Assembly (NCBI GenBank): GCA_016714785.1
Contig: JADKCC010000025.1
Location: 62,001-126,000 of the forward strand
From: Saprospiraceae bacterium
GTDB taxonomy: Bacteria; Bacteroidota; Bacteroidia; Chitinophagales; Saprospiraceae
Reading direction: 5' to 3'
DNA: 64,000 bases
A model generated the notes under the pieces. That model did not search any database and was not told the DNA's origin. It saw nothing but the letters and a program-made list of their open reading frames with translations. The position numbers and the translations under genes are program-made. This document shows, piece by piece, positions 9,574 through 19,273 of this stretch; position 1 is the stretch's first letter, and each line of letters starts with the position of its first letter.

Positions 9574-9745
9574 AAGATTCATAAAATTTATAATTGGTTC
9601 AACTGTGATAAGTATAATTTAGCTACAAAAGCATAAAAACACAAACATTGAGTAATCTCAAACAGTTGGTAATCATTTCTTTCGCCAATCTTAGGGACTT
9701 AGAATCTTAGTGGCAATTCATTTTTTTTTGCCGAGTGTACCAAAC

Positions 9746-10822
9746 TTAAAAATGAACAGTTTTTTGTAAAAGCCAGTGATCTATTAATACTAAAGTGGCC
9801 ATGGCTTCTACTATCGGTACTGCTCTAGGTACTACACAAGGGTCATGTCTTCCTTTACCTTCTGCCAAAGCAATTTTACCATTGATATCAATAGTCTCTT
9901 GCGCCTGAACTATGGTGGCTACGGGCTTAAAAGCTACATTAAAATTGATAGGCATTCCATTGCTGATGCCACCTTGGATTCCGCCCGAATAATTGGTTTT
10001 TGTAAAAATATTTCCGTCTTGATTGACAAAAGAATCATTGTGTTGTGACCCACGCATACGTACGCAATCAAATCCTGAACCATACTCAAAACCTTTAACT
10101 GCATTGATGCTCAACATGGCTTTGCCGAGATCTGCATGTAGTTTGTCAAAAACGGGTGCACCCAATCCTACAGGGCATCCTAAAATGTGACAGGTGATCA
10201 TACCTCCAATTGTGTCTCCTTCTTTTTTAATATCCATGATTAGTTCTATCATTTCTTTTGCTACTAATTCGTCTGGACAACGAACGATATTGGTTTCAAT
10301 GTGTTGATAATCAATATCTTTTGTCAAGTCCATTTTAATATGGCCAACTTGGCTTACGAAAGCTTTGATTTCTATTCCTATGCTTTTTAGTATCAATTTG
10401 GCAATAGCACCTGCTGCCACTCTTGCTACAGTTTCTCTTGCAGAAGATCTTCCACCACCCGTATAATCGCGAATTCCATATTTTTGCTGATACGTGTAGT
10501 CGGCATGAGATGGGCGGAATATTTCAGCAATATGAAGATAATCCTTACTTTTTTGGTCATTATTGGGAATAAAAATACTTATGGGTGTTCCAGTACTTTT
10601 ACCTTCGAATATACCAGATTGTATAACAAAAAATTCATCTTCTTTCCTTTGTGTTACAATCTTGGATTGACCAGGTTTTCGTCTATCTAGCTCTTGTTGA
10701 ATAAAACTAACATCGATATCTATACCAGGAGGACATCCATCTATAATCAATCCTATACCTGGTCCGTGACTTTCTCCAAAGGTAGTCACCCTGAATATAT
10801 TGCCAAAAGTATTTGCTGCCAT
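9746..10822 (-). CDS. aroC: Chorismate synthase
   Basis: Converts 5-enolpyruvylshikimate-3-phosphate to chorismate with reduced FMN, the last step of the shikimate pathway. The 358 residues carry all three family signatures: GESHGPGIG near residue 17, RPSHADYTYQQKYGIRDYTG around 104-125, and the GGGRSSARETVARVAAGAIA block. The C-terminal RHDPCVVPRAVPIVEAM motif is also present. Chorismate feeds aromatic amino acids and, given mqnC further on, menaquinone by the futalosine route. The DCC-protein gene lies just upstream on the same strand (14-bp gap). Confidence 0.96.
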   Translation of the reverse strand: MAANTFGNIFRVTTFGESHGPGIGLIIDGCPPGIDIDVSFIQQELDRRKPGQSKIVTQRKEDEFFVIQSGIFEGKSTGTPISIFIPNNDQKSKDYLHIAEIFRPSHADYTYQQKYGIRDYTGGGRSSARETVARVAAGAIAKLILKSIGIEIKAFVSQVGHIKMDLTKDIDYQHIETNIVRCPDELVAKEMIELIMDIKKEGDTIGGMITCHILGCPVGLGAPVFDKLHADLGKAMLSINAVKGFEYGSGFDCVRMRGSQHNDSFVNQDGNIFTKTNYSGGIQGGISNGMPINFNVAFKPVATIVQAQETIDINGKIALAEGKGRHDPCVVPRAVPIVEAMATLVLIDHWLLQKTVHF

Positions 10823-10836
10823 TATGCAAAAGTAAG

Positions 10837-11265
10837 TTATAAAATGGTCTTATCCAAAAATCTATCTTGCCATTGTTTTGCAGGTATTTCGCAAGTATTG
10901 TATTTTCCATACCATTTATACCGATATTTTGCTATAAAATCATACCCAATGTCTCTCATGGCCTTAGGAAATATGCCGAAAATGAATGATATTAGCTTGT
11001 ATGTTCCTCCTAGGAGTACAAAAATTTGAATTATTGCAGCACTTTTATCATGCTTATTACCATTGTGAAGTAAAATGACAGAATTGATTGTTTTTGAAGA
11101 GTTTGACTCAAGATATGACGTTTGCAAATGATGAAATTTTAAAATTTGGTTTTTATCGTGTTTGATAAGCCATTGAACTGATTGGTTACAAAGCATACAT
11201 TCGCCATCAAAAAGTACAATCGGATGGCGAAAAGAGTGTTTTACAATATAATCTTTAAAAATCAT
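10837..11265 (-). CDS. DCC-family thiol-disulfide oxidoreductase-like protein (DUF393)
   Basis: A 142-residue cytosolic protein with the hallmark N-terminal motif VLFDGECMLCNQSVQWLIKH (Asp-Gly-x-Cys-x-x-Cys) of the DCC family, a thioredoxin-like fold of poorly known substrate. The C-terminal block (YRYKWYGKYNTCEIPAKQWQDRFL) also fits the family. It lies 11 bp downstream of radA and 14 bp upstream of aroC on the same strand, so radA-DCC-aroC are probably co-transcribed. The family is confident, the function is not. Confidence 0.85.
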   Translation of the reverse strand: MIFKDYIVKHSFRHPIVLFDGECMLCNQSVQWLIKHDKNQILKFHHLQTSYLESNSSKTINSVILLHNGNKHDKSAAIIQIFVLLGGTYKLISFIFGIFPKAMRDIGYDFIAKYRYKWYGKYNTCEIPAKQWQDRFLDKTIL

Positions 11266-11276
11266 TTGGATGGCTA

Positions 11277-12647
11277 TTAAGCGAAAATTTCTCTAAGCAA
11301 GTCATCAATTCTAGAAAGCATCTTAACTTCTACTCCGAAATTCTTTTTAGGAAGTAGTTCAGACTTATATTTTGATATGTAAATTGTATCAAACCCAAGC
11401 CTTCCAGCTTCCTGTATTCTTTGTTCTGCTCTACTGACAGGTCTGATTTCACCAGAGAGACCAACTTCGCCAGCAAAACATATTTTTTTATTTATGTGGA
11501 TATCTTGAAGTGATGAAATTAGTGCAGCGACTACAGCCAGATCTATAGATGGATCAGTAACTTTAATGCCACCAGCTATATTGAGAAATACGTCATTTTG
11601 GCCGAAAGCGAGACCACATCTTTTTTCTAAAACAGCCAAAAGCATGGATAATCTGCGTAGATCAAATCCAGTAGCTGATCGCTGTGGCGTACCATAGATT
11701 GCAGGGCTTACCAATGCTTGAGTTTCTAGAAGTAATGGTCTGAGCCCTTCAACTGATGCTGCTACGGCACTACCACTTAACTTGTCATCATCGGGTGATA
11801 TGAGGAGTTCTGATGGGTTGGATATTTCCCTTAGTCCAAACATATCCATAGCATAAATACCTATTTCATCCGTACTGCCAAATCTGTTCTTTAGAGTCCG
11901 AAGGATGCGGTAAGCATAATGTTGGTCTCCTTCAAATTGCAAAACGACATCAACAATATGTTCCAATAATTTTGGCCCAGCTATACCACCTTCTTTGGTT
12001 ATATGACCTATGACGAAGACAGGAATATTGGTTTCTTTGGCATATCTTTGAAGTTCACCAGTACACTCTCTTACTTGGGATATACTACCAGGAGTACTGT
12101 CTATAAATGGGCTCATTAGCGTCTGTACCGAGTCAATAATGATAATATCCGGCTGCAGCTTATTGGCTTCTTTTAGGATTTGTGTGACATTGACATCAGT
12201 GTAAATATAGCATTCTGGATTTTTATGCCCTATTCTATTGGCTCTCATTTTTATTTGCTCTTCACTTTCCTCACCAGAGACATACAGTATTTTTGATTGC
12301 TGTTTTAATGCTAATTGAAGTAATAATGTAGATTTGCCTATACCTGGTTGGCCACCCACGAGGATGATGGAACCCATTACCAATCCTCCTCCAAGTACTC
12401 TATTTAACTCGCCGTCATGGGTATCAATACGACTGGCTGTGAGTGAAGATACATCCTCCAATTTTTTAGGGGCAGATTTTTCTTTTTTGCTACTTCTCCA
12501 GGCATCCGACTTTTCTTCTTGCGTTGTTTTTTTTTCTAGAATTTCTTCATGATAGGTATTCCATTCACCACAGGAAGGACACTTACCTATCCATTTTGGT
12601 GATTCAGTTCCGCAGTTGCTGCAGAAAAAAGATGATTTGACCTTCAA
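11277..12647 (-). CDS. radA: DNA repair protein RadA
   Basis: RadA is a RecA-related ATPase that extends heteroduplex during recombination. The 456 residues contain an N-terminal C4 zinc finger (CSNCGTESPKWIGKCPSCGEW), Walker A GGQPGIGKSTL around residue 100, the RadA-specific KNRFGSTDEIGIY motif near 255, and a Lon-like C-terminal domain with GGIKVTDPSIDLAVVAAL. Length and order match RadA/Sms. It is the first gene of a minus-strand group with the DCC protein and aroC. Confidence 0.96.
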   Translation of the reverse strand: MKVKSSFFCSNCGTESPKWIGKCPSCGEWNTYHEEILEKKTTQEEKSDAWRSSKKEKSAPKKLEDVSSLTASRIDTHDGELNRVLGGGLVMGSIILVGGQPGIGKSTLLLQLALKQQSKILYVSGEESEEQIKMRANRIGHKNPECYIYTDVNVTQILKEANKLQPDIIIIDSVQTLMSPFIDSTPGSISQVRECTGELQRYAKETNIPVFVIGHITKEGGIAGPKLLEHIVDVVLQFEGDQHYAYRILRTLKNRFGSTDEIGIYAMDMFGLREISNPSELLISPDDDKLSGSAVAASVEGLRPLLLETQALVSPAIYGTPQRSATGFDLRRLSMLLAVLEKRCGLAFGQNDVFLNIAGGIKVTDPSIDLAVVAALISSLQDIHINKKICFAGEVGLSGEIRPVSRAEQRIQEAGRLGFDTIYISKYKSELLPKKNFGVEVKMLSRIDDLLREIFA

Positions 12648-12841
12648 AATAATTTATTTAAAAAATTAAAATTGTAAAAATGTGACCTAGCAAATTTCAA
12701 GCGTCTTAAAAACAGAAAATTGATAAATTCAACATAAATATTCCAAAAGTGGAATACAAAGTAAATTGTTTTCAATTGGTTTTTTGGGGTTATGCGGAGT
12801 TTGGGCGTAAGCTTGGCTCCGCTTTTTTTATGTACTGAACT

Positions 12842-12883
12842 AAAAAAAAGAGCAAATGCCATCAATAATGCCATCTGCTCTTT
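12842..12883 (-). terminator. Rho-independent terminator after the coiled-coil gene
   Basis: On the minus strand an 8-bp stem AAAGAGCA/TGCTCTTT is followed by a run of T. It lies about 30 bp after the stop of the gene at 12912-14552. The loop holds an ATGGCA direct repeat. The stretch 12648-12841 between it and radA holds no recognisable gene. Confidence 0.75.
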
Positions 12884-12911
12884 AATTAAAGTGAGGTAAC
12901 TAAAATAAAAT

Positions 12912-14552
12912 TTAAGCTTCCAACTCTTCTTCTTTATCCGATGCAGAAGCTGTATCGTCTTCCATTCCTTTTTGAATATCTGCGATCTTGTCTTCCGCTT
13001 TGTCTTTGATCGCATCAAATTTATCGGCTGCCTTGTCAGCAAGTACTTCCACTTGATCTTTGATATCATCAAGTTTATCGATCGCTTTCTTTTTTATGTC
13101 ATCAAATTTGTCACTTGCTTTTTCAGCATAATCTTCCGCTTGATCTTTGATATCATCAAATTTGTCTTCCGCTTCATCTGAAATGTTTTCTAACTTATCT
13201 TCCACTTTATCAGCCAATTCTTCTGCTTGGTCCATGAGAACATCTAACTTTTCTCCTGCTACTTCTGCTACAGCTTTGGCTGTATCTACTACATCTTCGA
13301 CCAATTGCTCTACCGATGCAGCAATTTTATCAATGAATGATGCTTCTTTTTTGGGTTTAACCAATTCGCTAGCGGCTTTTTCGAGCTTATCAGATATTTT
13401 GTCCATTTCTTTAGACTGCTCTGCTATGCCTTCTGCTATTTTTTGTTTTACAACTTCCTTGGCTTCGTCCAGTTTTCCTTGCTTCTCCACTTTTACTGCT
13501 CTCTTTTTTTCTTTTTCAATTTTGGACTCGATGTCAGCTTTGGTAAGATTCATATCATCCAGTTTTTCCTGTTTTGACTTTAGTCTTTCCTCTATCATTC
13601 TGATTTTAGCTGCACGAAGTTGTGATTCCAATTGTCCATCGCTATCGGCTACTTTTTTTGCTTGGAAATCTAAATCTTTTTGGTCAAAATCTATGGATTG
13701 TTGCATTTTGTGAATAGCGCCTAAAAGACCTTTTAAGCGAGCTTCCAATCTAGCTAGATTATTGTTGATAAACTCTTGATGGCCTGTGCCTCCTTGTCCT
13801 CTTTTTTCTTTGAGTTGTTTGAAGGTAATATCTATTTTATCCCAAAGCTCGTTTCTGTCATCTTTAGTAAATTTAAACTCTCTAACCTTGGTTTGAATTT
13901 TTTTAAGATCTTCAAAGATTGGACTTAAGCCCAGTCCTTTTTCTATTTTGCCTTCTATATCACTTAATTCTTGGATAAAAGTTTCTAAATACTTTTTTGA
14001 TTGAGTTTCGTATTCATTTTCCAAAGACTTTTTGAGATTTTTCAGCTTATCAAAAAGATGGTTAGTCTTTTCTCTAAGTGCCGCACCGTGCTCTCTGAAG
14101 AGATTTTTGTCATTGACTTGACCTTGCACTTTACTCCAAAAGTCTCGCAACTCATTCCAAAGCACATTGTCATAATCACTTAGACTTTCTACTTTTTCTT
14201 TTAACTCTTCCAACTCTGATTTATATAAACCATAGAGTTTGGATGACAATACTACAAAATGCCATTCAGCTTGTGCTCGATTGATTAGATCTGTTCTTTC
14301 TACTTTGATCTCATCGGGTAATAAGCTGTCAGATACAGAAAGTTTCCTTTCTACTTTTGTAAACCCTGCAGGAAATTCTACTTCTTCATCGTCTTTCCAT
14401 TTTTCAGACATGCTTTTGTAAAAATCTTCTGTTGCTACATTTTCTGGAAAAGTGTAAATATTTACCACATTTTCTTTTTCTAAAAGCTCCAAAGCGACGA
14501 GCATTTTCTCATCTTTTTCATTGGTGCCCCAAAGTACTAATTTGCGTCTCAT
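12912..14552 (-). CDS. Long coiled-coil protein with DUF349-like helices and a repetitive acidic tail
   Basis: The 546-residue protein has no signal peptide. An N-terminal 90-residue globular part (MRRKLVLWGTNEKDEKMLVALELL) is followed by helical segments reminiscent of DUF349 (NELWDKIDITFKQLKEKRG near 245). A long coiled coil comes next, then a 150-residue tail of repeated DKxxDKxDDIKDxAED-type units rich in Lys, Asp and Glu. The tail resembles amphipathic late-embryogenesis or YtxH-like repeats. It may be a structural or stress protein; no enzyme motif is visible. It has its own terminator. The function is unknown. Confidence 0.7.
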   Translation of the reverse strand: MRRKLVLWGTNEKDEKMLVALELLEKENVVNIYTFPENVATEDFYKSMSEKWKDDEEVEFPAGFTKVERKLSVSDSLLPDEIKVERTDLINRAQAEWHFVVLSSKLYGLYKSELEELKEKVESLSDYDNVLWNELRDFWSKVQGQVNDKNLFREHGAALREKTNHLFDKLKNLKKSLENEYETQSKKYLETFIQELSDIEGKIEKGLGLSPIFEDLKKIQTKVREFKFTKDDRNELWDKIDITFKQLKEKRGQGGTGHQEFINNNLARLEARLKGLLGAIHKMQQSIDFDQKDLDFQAKKVADSDGQLESQLRAAKIRMIEERLKSKQEKLDDMNLTKADIESKIEKEKKRAVKVEKQGKLDEAKEVVKQKIAEGIAEQSKEMDKISDKLEKAASELVKPKKEASFIDKIAASVEQLVEDVVDTAKAVAEVAGEKLDVLMDQAEELADKVEDKLENISDEAEDKFDDIKDQAEDYAEKASDKFDDIKKKAIDKLDDIKDQVEVLADKAADKFDAIKDKAEDKIADIQKGMEDDTASASDKEEELEA

Positions 14553-14610
14553 GATACCATGTAATTAAAAAATCAATAAATTCTAATGTAATTAAATAAC
14601 AAAAAATAAA

Positions 14611-15609
14611 CTATACTAATTGGTTTTTGACCAAATATTGTGCAATCTGTACGGCATTTGTCGCTGCTCCTTTACGGAGATTATCTGCAACTATCCATAA
14701 GTTCAGTCCATTACCTACTGATTCATCTCTTCGGATACGGCCTACAAATACTTCATTCTTATTCTTACTATACAACGGCATAGGATAACTAAAAGTTTCT
14801 GGGTTGTCCAAAACAGTGATACCATCTGCATTTTCTAATATGTGATTTATATCAGCTAATTCAAACGGTAGATTCAATTCGACATTTACCGATTCTGAAT
14901 GCCCTCCATTAACAGGTATTCTGACAGCAGTGGCAGTGATACGGATGCTATCGTCTCCTAATATTTTTTTTGTTTCATGTACCAATTTCATTTCTTCTTT
15001 GGTGTATAGATTGTCGGTAAATACATCACATTGTGGAATAGCATTTTCAAAAATCTGATAATGGTAGGCCATTTCCGCTTTATCTTGTTTTAGCCCTGCT
15101 TTTTCTGATTCGTATTGTGCCACGGCTTTTGCACCTGTGCCAGTGAAGGACTGGTAAGTTGAGATTACTAAGCGCTTAATTCCATATTTTTTATGAAGTG
15201 GCGCTAATGCCATAACCATCTGAATAGTAGAGCAGTTGGGATTGGCAATGATTTTGTCATTTTTAGTAAGGACTGATGCATTGATTTCGGGCACGATCAG
15301 TTTCTTAGTAACATCCATCCGCCAAGCGCTCGAATTATCTATAACGAATGTGCCATTTTCAGCAAATTTTGGTGCCCATTCTAATGAAGTGCTTCCTCCA
15401 GCTGAGAATATTGCTATTGCTGGTTTCATTGCCAAAGCTGTTTCCATACTGACTATTGGATATTCTTTGCCTCGATAGGTGACCATCTTACCTACAGACT
15501 TGTTTGAAGCAACAGGTATGTACTCCTTGATCGGAAAATCAAATTCTTCGAGGACTTCATTCATGACCCTACCTACAAGCCCTGTAGCTCCCACAACTGC
15601 TACTTTCAT
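14611..15609 (-). CDS. asd: Aspartate-semialdehyde dehydrogenase
   Basis: Reduces aspartyl phosphate to aspartate semialdehyde, the branch point to lysine/diaminopimelate, threonine and methionine. In the 332 residues the N-terminal NADP-binding motif GATGLVGR is at residue 8. The catalytic cysteine sits in NPNCSTIQMVMALAPL near residue 129. The substrate-binding arginine/histidine block (RIPVNGGHSESVNVEL) is near 228. It is the usual bacterial length. It lies divergent from the lamin-tail gene, sharing a 70-bp intergenic region. Confidence 0.95.
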   Translation of the reverse strand: MKVAVVGATGLVGRVMNEVLEEFDFPIKEYIPVASNKSVGKMVTYRGKEYPIVSMETALAMKPAIAIFSAGGSTSLEWAPKFAENGTFVIDNSSAWRMDVTKKLIVPEINASVLTKNDKIIANPNCSTIQMVMALAPLHKKYGIKRLVISTYQSFTGTGAKAVAQYESEKAGLKQDKAEMAYHYQIFENAIPQCDVFTDNLYTKEEMKLVHETKKILGDDSIRITATAVRIPVNGGHSESVNVELNLPFELADINHILENADGITVLDNPETFSYPMPLYSKNKNEVFVGRIRRDESVGNGLNLWIVADNLRKGAATNAVQIAQYLVKNQLV

Positions 15610-15662
15610 ACTATTTATAACTTATTAACAGAGATAAAATACAGAAATCTGTTCAAACTTTT

Positions 15663-15670
15663 TATATTTG
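15663..15670 (+). promoter_or_regulatory. Bacteroidota -7 box (TATATTTG)
   Basis: TATATTTG fits TAnnTTTG and lies in the asd/lamin-tail intergenic region facing the plus-strand gene. It is only 11 bp before the ATG at 15681, which favours a start further downstream. Confidence 0.45.
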
Positions 15671-15755
15671 CTTTTTAATTGTGACAATACCAAAAGGGAA
15701 AAGTCTAATTATGGATATAGCAAAGTTGAACCATCATCCTAACACTTTCATTAAA

Positions 15756-17597
15756 ATGAAGCGCAAAGATATACTTTACATTAATATCAAGAACTTATTG
15801 ACGTTAAGATATTTATTTATTTTTACAGCTCTCTTGTGTATCAAGGATGCGGTAGGACAGTTAAATTTGAATTTTAATGATGGAAATATCAATACTGTAA
15901 AGTGGGTAGGTAATAATATTGACTTTGTAATAAACACCTCTGGTCAACTGCAATTGAAGGCTTCTGGAGCTGGCGAATCATCATTATTTACCAAATACAA
16001 AGTGCCAGCAGACAGTTTACAATATGATTTGTATTTTAAACTTCAGTTTGCACCATCCAATGACAATTATGGTAAAATCTACCTTTTTACTGATAATGTT
16101 ATTGAATCTGTTGCCAATGGATATTATTTGAGATTGGGAGAAAATGGGTCAAATGATGCCATTCAAGTGTGGAAACTCACCAATGGTACATCACAGTTGA
16201 TGGGTTCGGGCGCATCAGGAGCTCTCAGTTTGGACCCCGCAGATGCAAGGGTTAGGTTTAAAATATATAGAGATGGAATGTGGATTATGGCTACAGATTA
16301 TAATGGAAATACGATTTTGGAAGAAGATTTGGTATTTTCTGATCAAAATTTTATACTTCAAGATTCTATGTATTTTGGTGTTTATTGCAAATATACAGCT
16401 ACTCGTATAGACAAATTTTTCTTTGACGACATTGTTGTCAAAACTGTAGAAAGAGATACTTCCGCACCTATCATAGTAAATACTGAAGTGATCAATGATA
16501 CACAATTAAAAGTTGTTTTTTCCGAAAGTTTAGAATCAACTACTGCATCAAATTTTGCAAATTATACAGTAGATAACGGTCTCGGTAGTCCTGATAATGT
16601 AATATATATGTCAAGTAAGCCACAAGAAGTAGTCCTTAATTTTACTTCCCAACCGATAAAAAGTGGTATCAATTATACATTAACTGTTCAGAATGTAAGA
16701 GATAAAAGTAATAATCACCGCACACAAAAAGTTAATTTTGTATTTTCAACAAGACCAACGGTGGGTGACATTGTAATTTCTGAAGTACTAACCAATCCAT
16801 ATTCTGGAGGTAGTGATTTTATAGAAATTTACAATAAATCAGACAAATTTATCAAACTTGATAGTTTGACATTACGAAATGCACAACGTAATGAAAATAG
16901 AGTGATTAGAACTCCTGAAATATTATATCCCGGTGAATATATGGCTATTTCTCAAAATGTTGAATTTTTAAAAAGTACTTATGCCCCTCCAACTTCAGCA
17001 AGATTTTTGGAAGCAACGATACCCACATTCAATGTTTCTGAAGCAAATATTTCTATTATGAGCGTTTTGAATGGCAAAACAGTGACAATAGACTCATTTG
17101 ATTATAGAGAGAATATGCATTTTGTTTTAATCGATGAAAAGAAAGGAGTAAGTCTAGAAAGAATAAATCTAAATGGCACCACCAATGATGCAAACAATTG
17201 GCATTCAGCATCTACGTTAGTGAAATTTGCAACACCTGGATATAAAAATTCAAACCAAAATGCGATTTCAGAAAATAATAATATTGGGCTGACACCAGAC
17301 AAAAAAGTATTTTCGCCCAACGGTGATGGATTTGATGACTTTGTCTTATTGAATTATACATTGGAAAAGCCGGGCTATTTGGCCACTATTAAAATTTTTG
17401 ATGCCGAAGGGTTTCCTGTTTATGACTTAACTAATAATTTTTTGTTGGGCACTGAAGGAGCTGTAAAGTGGGATGGTATTGATGCTGAAGGCAATATAGT
17501 GAAAATCGGGATGTATATTATTTATTGCCGACTTTTTCATACGGATGGTGATATTATCGAATCGAAAAATGTCGTAGTTGCGGCACAAAATTTTTAG
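15756..17597 (+). CDS. Secreted lamin-tail-domain protein with a FlgD-like C-terminus
   Basis: From ATG 15756 the protein is 613 residues with a hydrophobic leader (LRYLFIFTALLCI) ending near DAVGQ. An N-terminal lectin/LamG-like sandwich is followed by a Big_5-type Ig fold (SAPIIVNTEVINDTQLKVVFSE) at about 240-345. A lamin-tail domain (GDIVISEVLTNPYSGGSDFIEIYN) follows at about 350-510, then a gliding-motility type end (VFSPNGDGFDDFVLLNYTL). Such proteins are exported, probably to the surface. An ATG at 15681 would add 25 residues ahead of the signal peptide and is less likely. It is the first gene of an operon with the EEP-like and ElaA genes (24-bp gap). Confidence 0.75.
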   Translation: MKRKDILYINIKNLLTLRYLFIFTALLCIKDAVGQLNLNFNDGNINTVKWVGNNIDFVINTSGQLQLKASGAGESSLFTKYKVPADSLQYDLYFKLQFAPSNDNYGKIYLFTDNVIESVANGYYLRLGENGSNDAIQVWKLTNGTSQLMGSGASGALSLDPADARVRFKIYRDGMWIMATDYNGNTILEEDLVFSDQNFILQDSMYFGVYCKYTATRIDKFFFDDIVVKTVERDTSAPIIVNTEVINDTQLKVVFSESLESTTASNFANYTVDNGLGSPDNVIYMSSKPQEVVLNFTSQPIKSGINYTLTVQNVRDKSNNHRTQKVNFVFSTRPTVGDIVISEVLTNPYSGGSDFIEIYNKSDKFIKLDSLTLRNAQRNENRVIRTPEILYPGEYMAISQNVEFLKSTYAPPTSARFLEATIPTFNVSEANISIMSVLNGKTVTIDSFDYRENMHFVLIDEKKGVSLERINLNGTTNDANNWHSASTLVKFATPGYKNSNQNAISENNNIGLTPDKKVFSPNGDGFDDFVLLNYTLEKPGYLATIKIFDAEGFPVYDLTNNFLLGTEGAVKWDGIDAEGNIVKIGMYIIYCRLFHTDGDIIESKNVVVAAQNF

Positions 17598-17621
17598 TAA
17601 TAACATATTGCATAGGCCGTA

Positions 17622-18557
17622 ATGAGGAGATTGTACAAGACAGGGAATATTTTTGTGGCAGCTATGATAATTTTGGCTACTGTTTTGGCTATATTCTTAC
17701 CAGTAATTGATTTGAATGAGCATTTTCAAGATTATTTGGTTCATTTCCTTATATTTTTAATTTTTTCTGGTTTGATGGGTTTGGTTATTAACAATAAAAT
17801 CGTTTTATATACCAGTTTCAGTTGTGCTGCGGCGCTGGCTATTTTTCTAAAAAATGCATCAAATGCAGAATTAAAAAACCCTAAGCTAAATGAGAAGGAT
17901 AAAATAACCGTGGTCCATTTGAATATGAGTTTGATTTCTGATATAGCTACGGTGCAAAACATCATCAGAGATAGTACCATTGATGTAATATCTTTTCAAG
18001 AATATACGCCAGATTGGGCCAATATTATTCCTTTAATTATTAGTTCTAACTTTCCTTATGCGTATGAAGATGTACGAATGGATCTTTTTGGTAAAAGTAT
18101 TTTTTCGAGAATTCCTATTCAAAATCCAAAGGTGATCGAATTTCTAGGAATACCTAATATAGAATTGCAGATGGAAGTAGGGGAGGAAATTTTTACTATT
18201 TTATCATTATATCTGACTCCTGCTTTGGATAATAGGTCTAAAGGTGTGGCAAAAAGACAAATTGAAGAATTAAATAAATATTGCCTTTCGGAAAAGAAAA
18301 CTAGAATCATTATGGGGGAGTTTAATCAAGTTTATTGGTCTCATGATATCATCACATTCAGAACTAAAACGGGTTTGCTCAATAGTCGAAGAAATGTTAG
18401 TCCCAATACATTTAAAATGCCATACAATCATATTTTTTATACTTCAAATGTAGAATGTTATTATTTTGATGAAATAAGGGATGATTCAGGAGAATATGTA
18501 GGAAGTAAATCATCATTCCAATTAAAGTCAGATAAAAGAAAAAAGAGAAAATCATGA
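17622..18557 (+). CDS. Membrane-anchored endonuclease/exonuclease/phosphatase-like protein with altered active site
   Basis: The 311-residue protein has two or three N-terminal hydrophobic segments (about 10-30, 38-58, 60-80) and then an EEP fold. The metal-binding Glu survives (ISFQEYTP). Other motifs deviate: GDFN reads GEFN (IIMGEFNQ), the usual DHI motif reads NHIF, and the C-terminal SDH motif is replaced by a segment without His (GSKSSFQL). The soluble domain should face the periplasm. The pattern suggests a non-catalytic or changed activity. It overlaps the ElaA gene by 4 bp (ATGA). Confidence 0.75.
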   Translation: MRRLYKTGNIFVAAMIILATVLAIFLPVIDLNEHFQDYLVHFLIFLIFSGLMGLVINNKIVLYTSFSCAAALAIFLKNASNAELKNPKLNEKDKITVVHLNMSLISDIATVQNIIRDSTIDVISFQEYTPDWANIIPLIISSNFPYAYEDVRMDLFGKSIFSRIPIQNPKVIEFLGIPNIELQMEVGEEIFTILSLYLTPALDNRSKGVAKRQIEELNKYCLSEKKTRIIMGEFNQVYWSHDIITFRTKTGLLNSRRNVSPNTFKMPYNHIFYTSNVECYYFDEIRDDSGEYVGSKSSFQLKSDKRKKRKS

Positions 18558-19006
18558 CCTTGAGTTATAGTTGTAAACCATTTGCCCAACTTTCAATTGA
18601 TGAGTTGTATGCAATCTTGCGGCTGAGGCAAGAAGTATTTATTGTAGAGCAAAGTTGTCCATACTTAGATGCAGATGGCAAAGATATTAAAGGGTACCAT
18701 TTGATGGGAGTGGATGAAAATAAAGGTTTACATGGTTATACAAGACTTCTACCTGAAGGTGTTTATTATTCTGGCTATACGTCGATAGGAAGAGTAATTA
18801 ATAGTACAACGGTGAGAGGAAAAGGTTATGGAAAAGAACTTATGCAATTGTCCATAATGAAAATAAAGGAACTATATCCTGATTATCCTATCAAAATTGG
18901 AGCACAAGCTTATTTAAAGAAATTTTATGAATCTTTTGGTTTTGTGGATATAGGTATTCCTTATCTTGAAGATGGTATTCCACATATTATTATGATATTG
19001 GTGTAA
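18554..19006 (+). CDS. elaA: GNAT-family N-acetyltransferase, ElaA type
   Basis: A 150-residue cytosolic acetyltransferase. The ElaA hallmark N-terminus (LRLRQEVFIVEQSCPYLDADGKD) is followed by the acetyl-CoA binding loop (STTVRGKGYGKELM, R/QxxGxG/A type) near residue 92 and a conserved end (FYESFGFVDIGIPYLEDGIPHI). The substrate is unknown. The start overlaps the stop of the EEP-like gene (ATGA), showing translational coupling. A terminator follows. Confidence 0.88.
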   Translation: MTLSYSCKPFAQLSIDELYAILRLRQEVFIVEQSCPYLDADGKDIKGYHLMGVDENKGLHGYTRLLPEGVYYSGYTSIGRVINSTTVRGKGYGKELMQLSIMKIKELYPDYPIKIGAQAYLKKFYESFGFVDIGIPYLEDGIPHIIMILV

Positions 19007-19014
19007 ATTAAAAA

Positions 19015-19043
19015 AGCCCTCTGCTTTCAGAAGGCTCTTTTTC
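19015..19043 (+). terminator. Rho-independent terminator after elaA
   Basis: The 9-bp stem AGCCCTCTG/CAGAAGGCT has one C-A mismatch, a CTTT loop and a T-run. It is preceded by A-runs, so it may act in both directions. Confidence 0.85.
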
Positions 19044-19091
19044 TTCGCTAAAGATTTTTTTCAATTAAATTTGAAAAGAATATCAATCTTT

Positions 19092-19106
19092 GAGGCATGA
19101 TGCCTC
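19092..19106. repeat. Short perfect inverted repeat
   Basis: GAGGCAT-G-ATGCCTC is a 7-bp perfect hairpin in the elaA-serA gap. It has no T-run and its role is unknown. Confidence 0.5.
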
Positions 19107-19273
19107 TATGTATAAGAGCCTATAAGATGGCATTTCGCTGCTTAGAAACTAATAAATTTTTGATATTTTTTCAAATGTTTTATTTGTAAGTTTTAAGTAT
19201 TTGATAATCAATTATTTGTGTTTTTATTTTTTTTCCTTAAAGTTAATAAATTTTAAATAATTTGCATTGATAC

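Noticed and set aside
12644..13072. 142-residue minus-strand protein
   Set aside because: Runs through the terminator and overlaps the 3' end of the coiled-coil gene in another frame.
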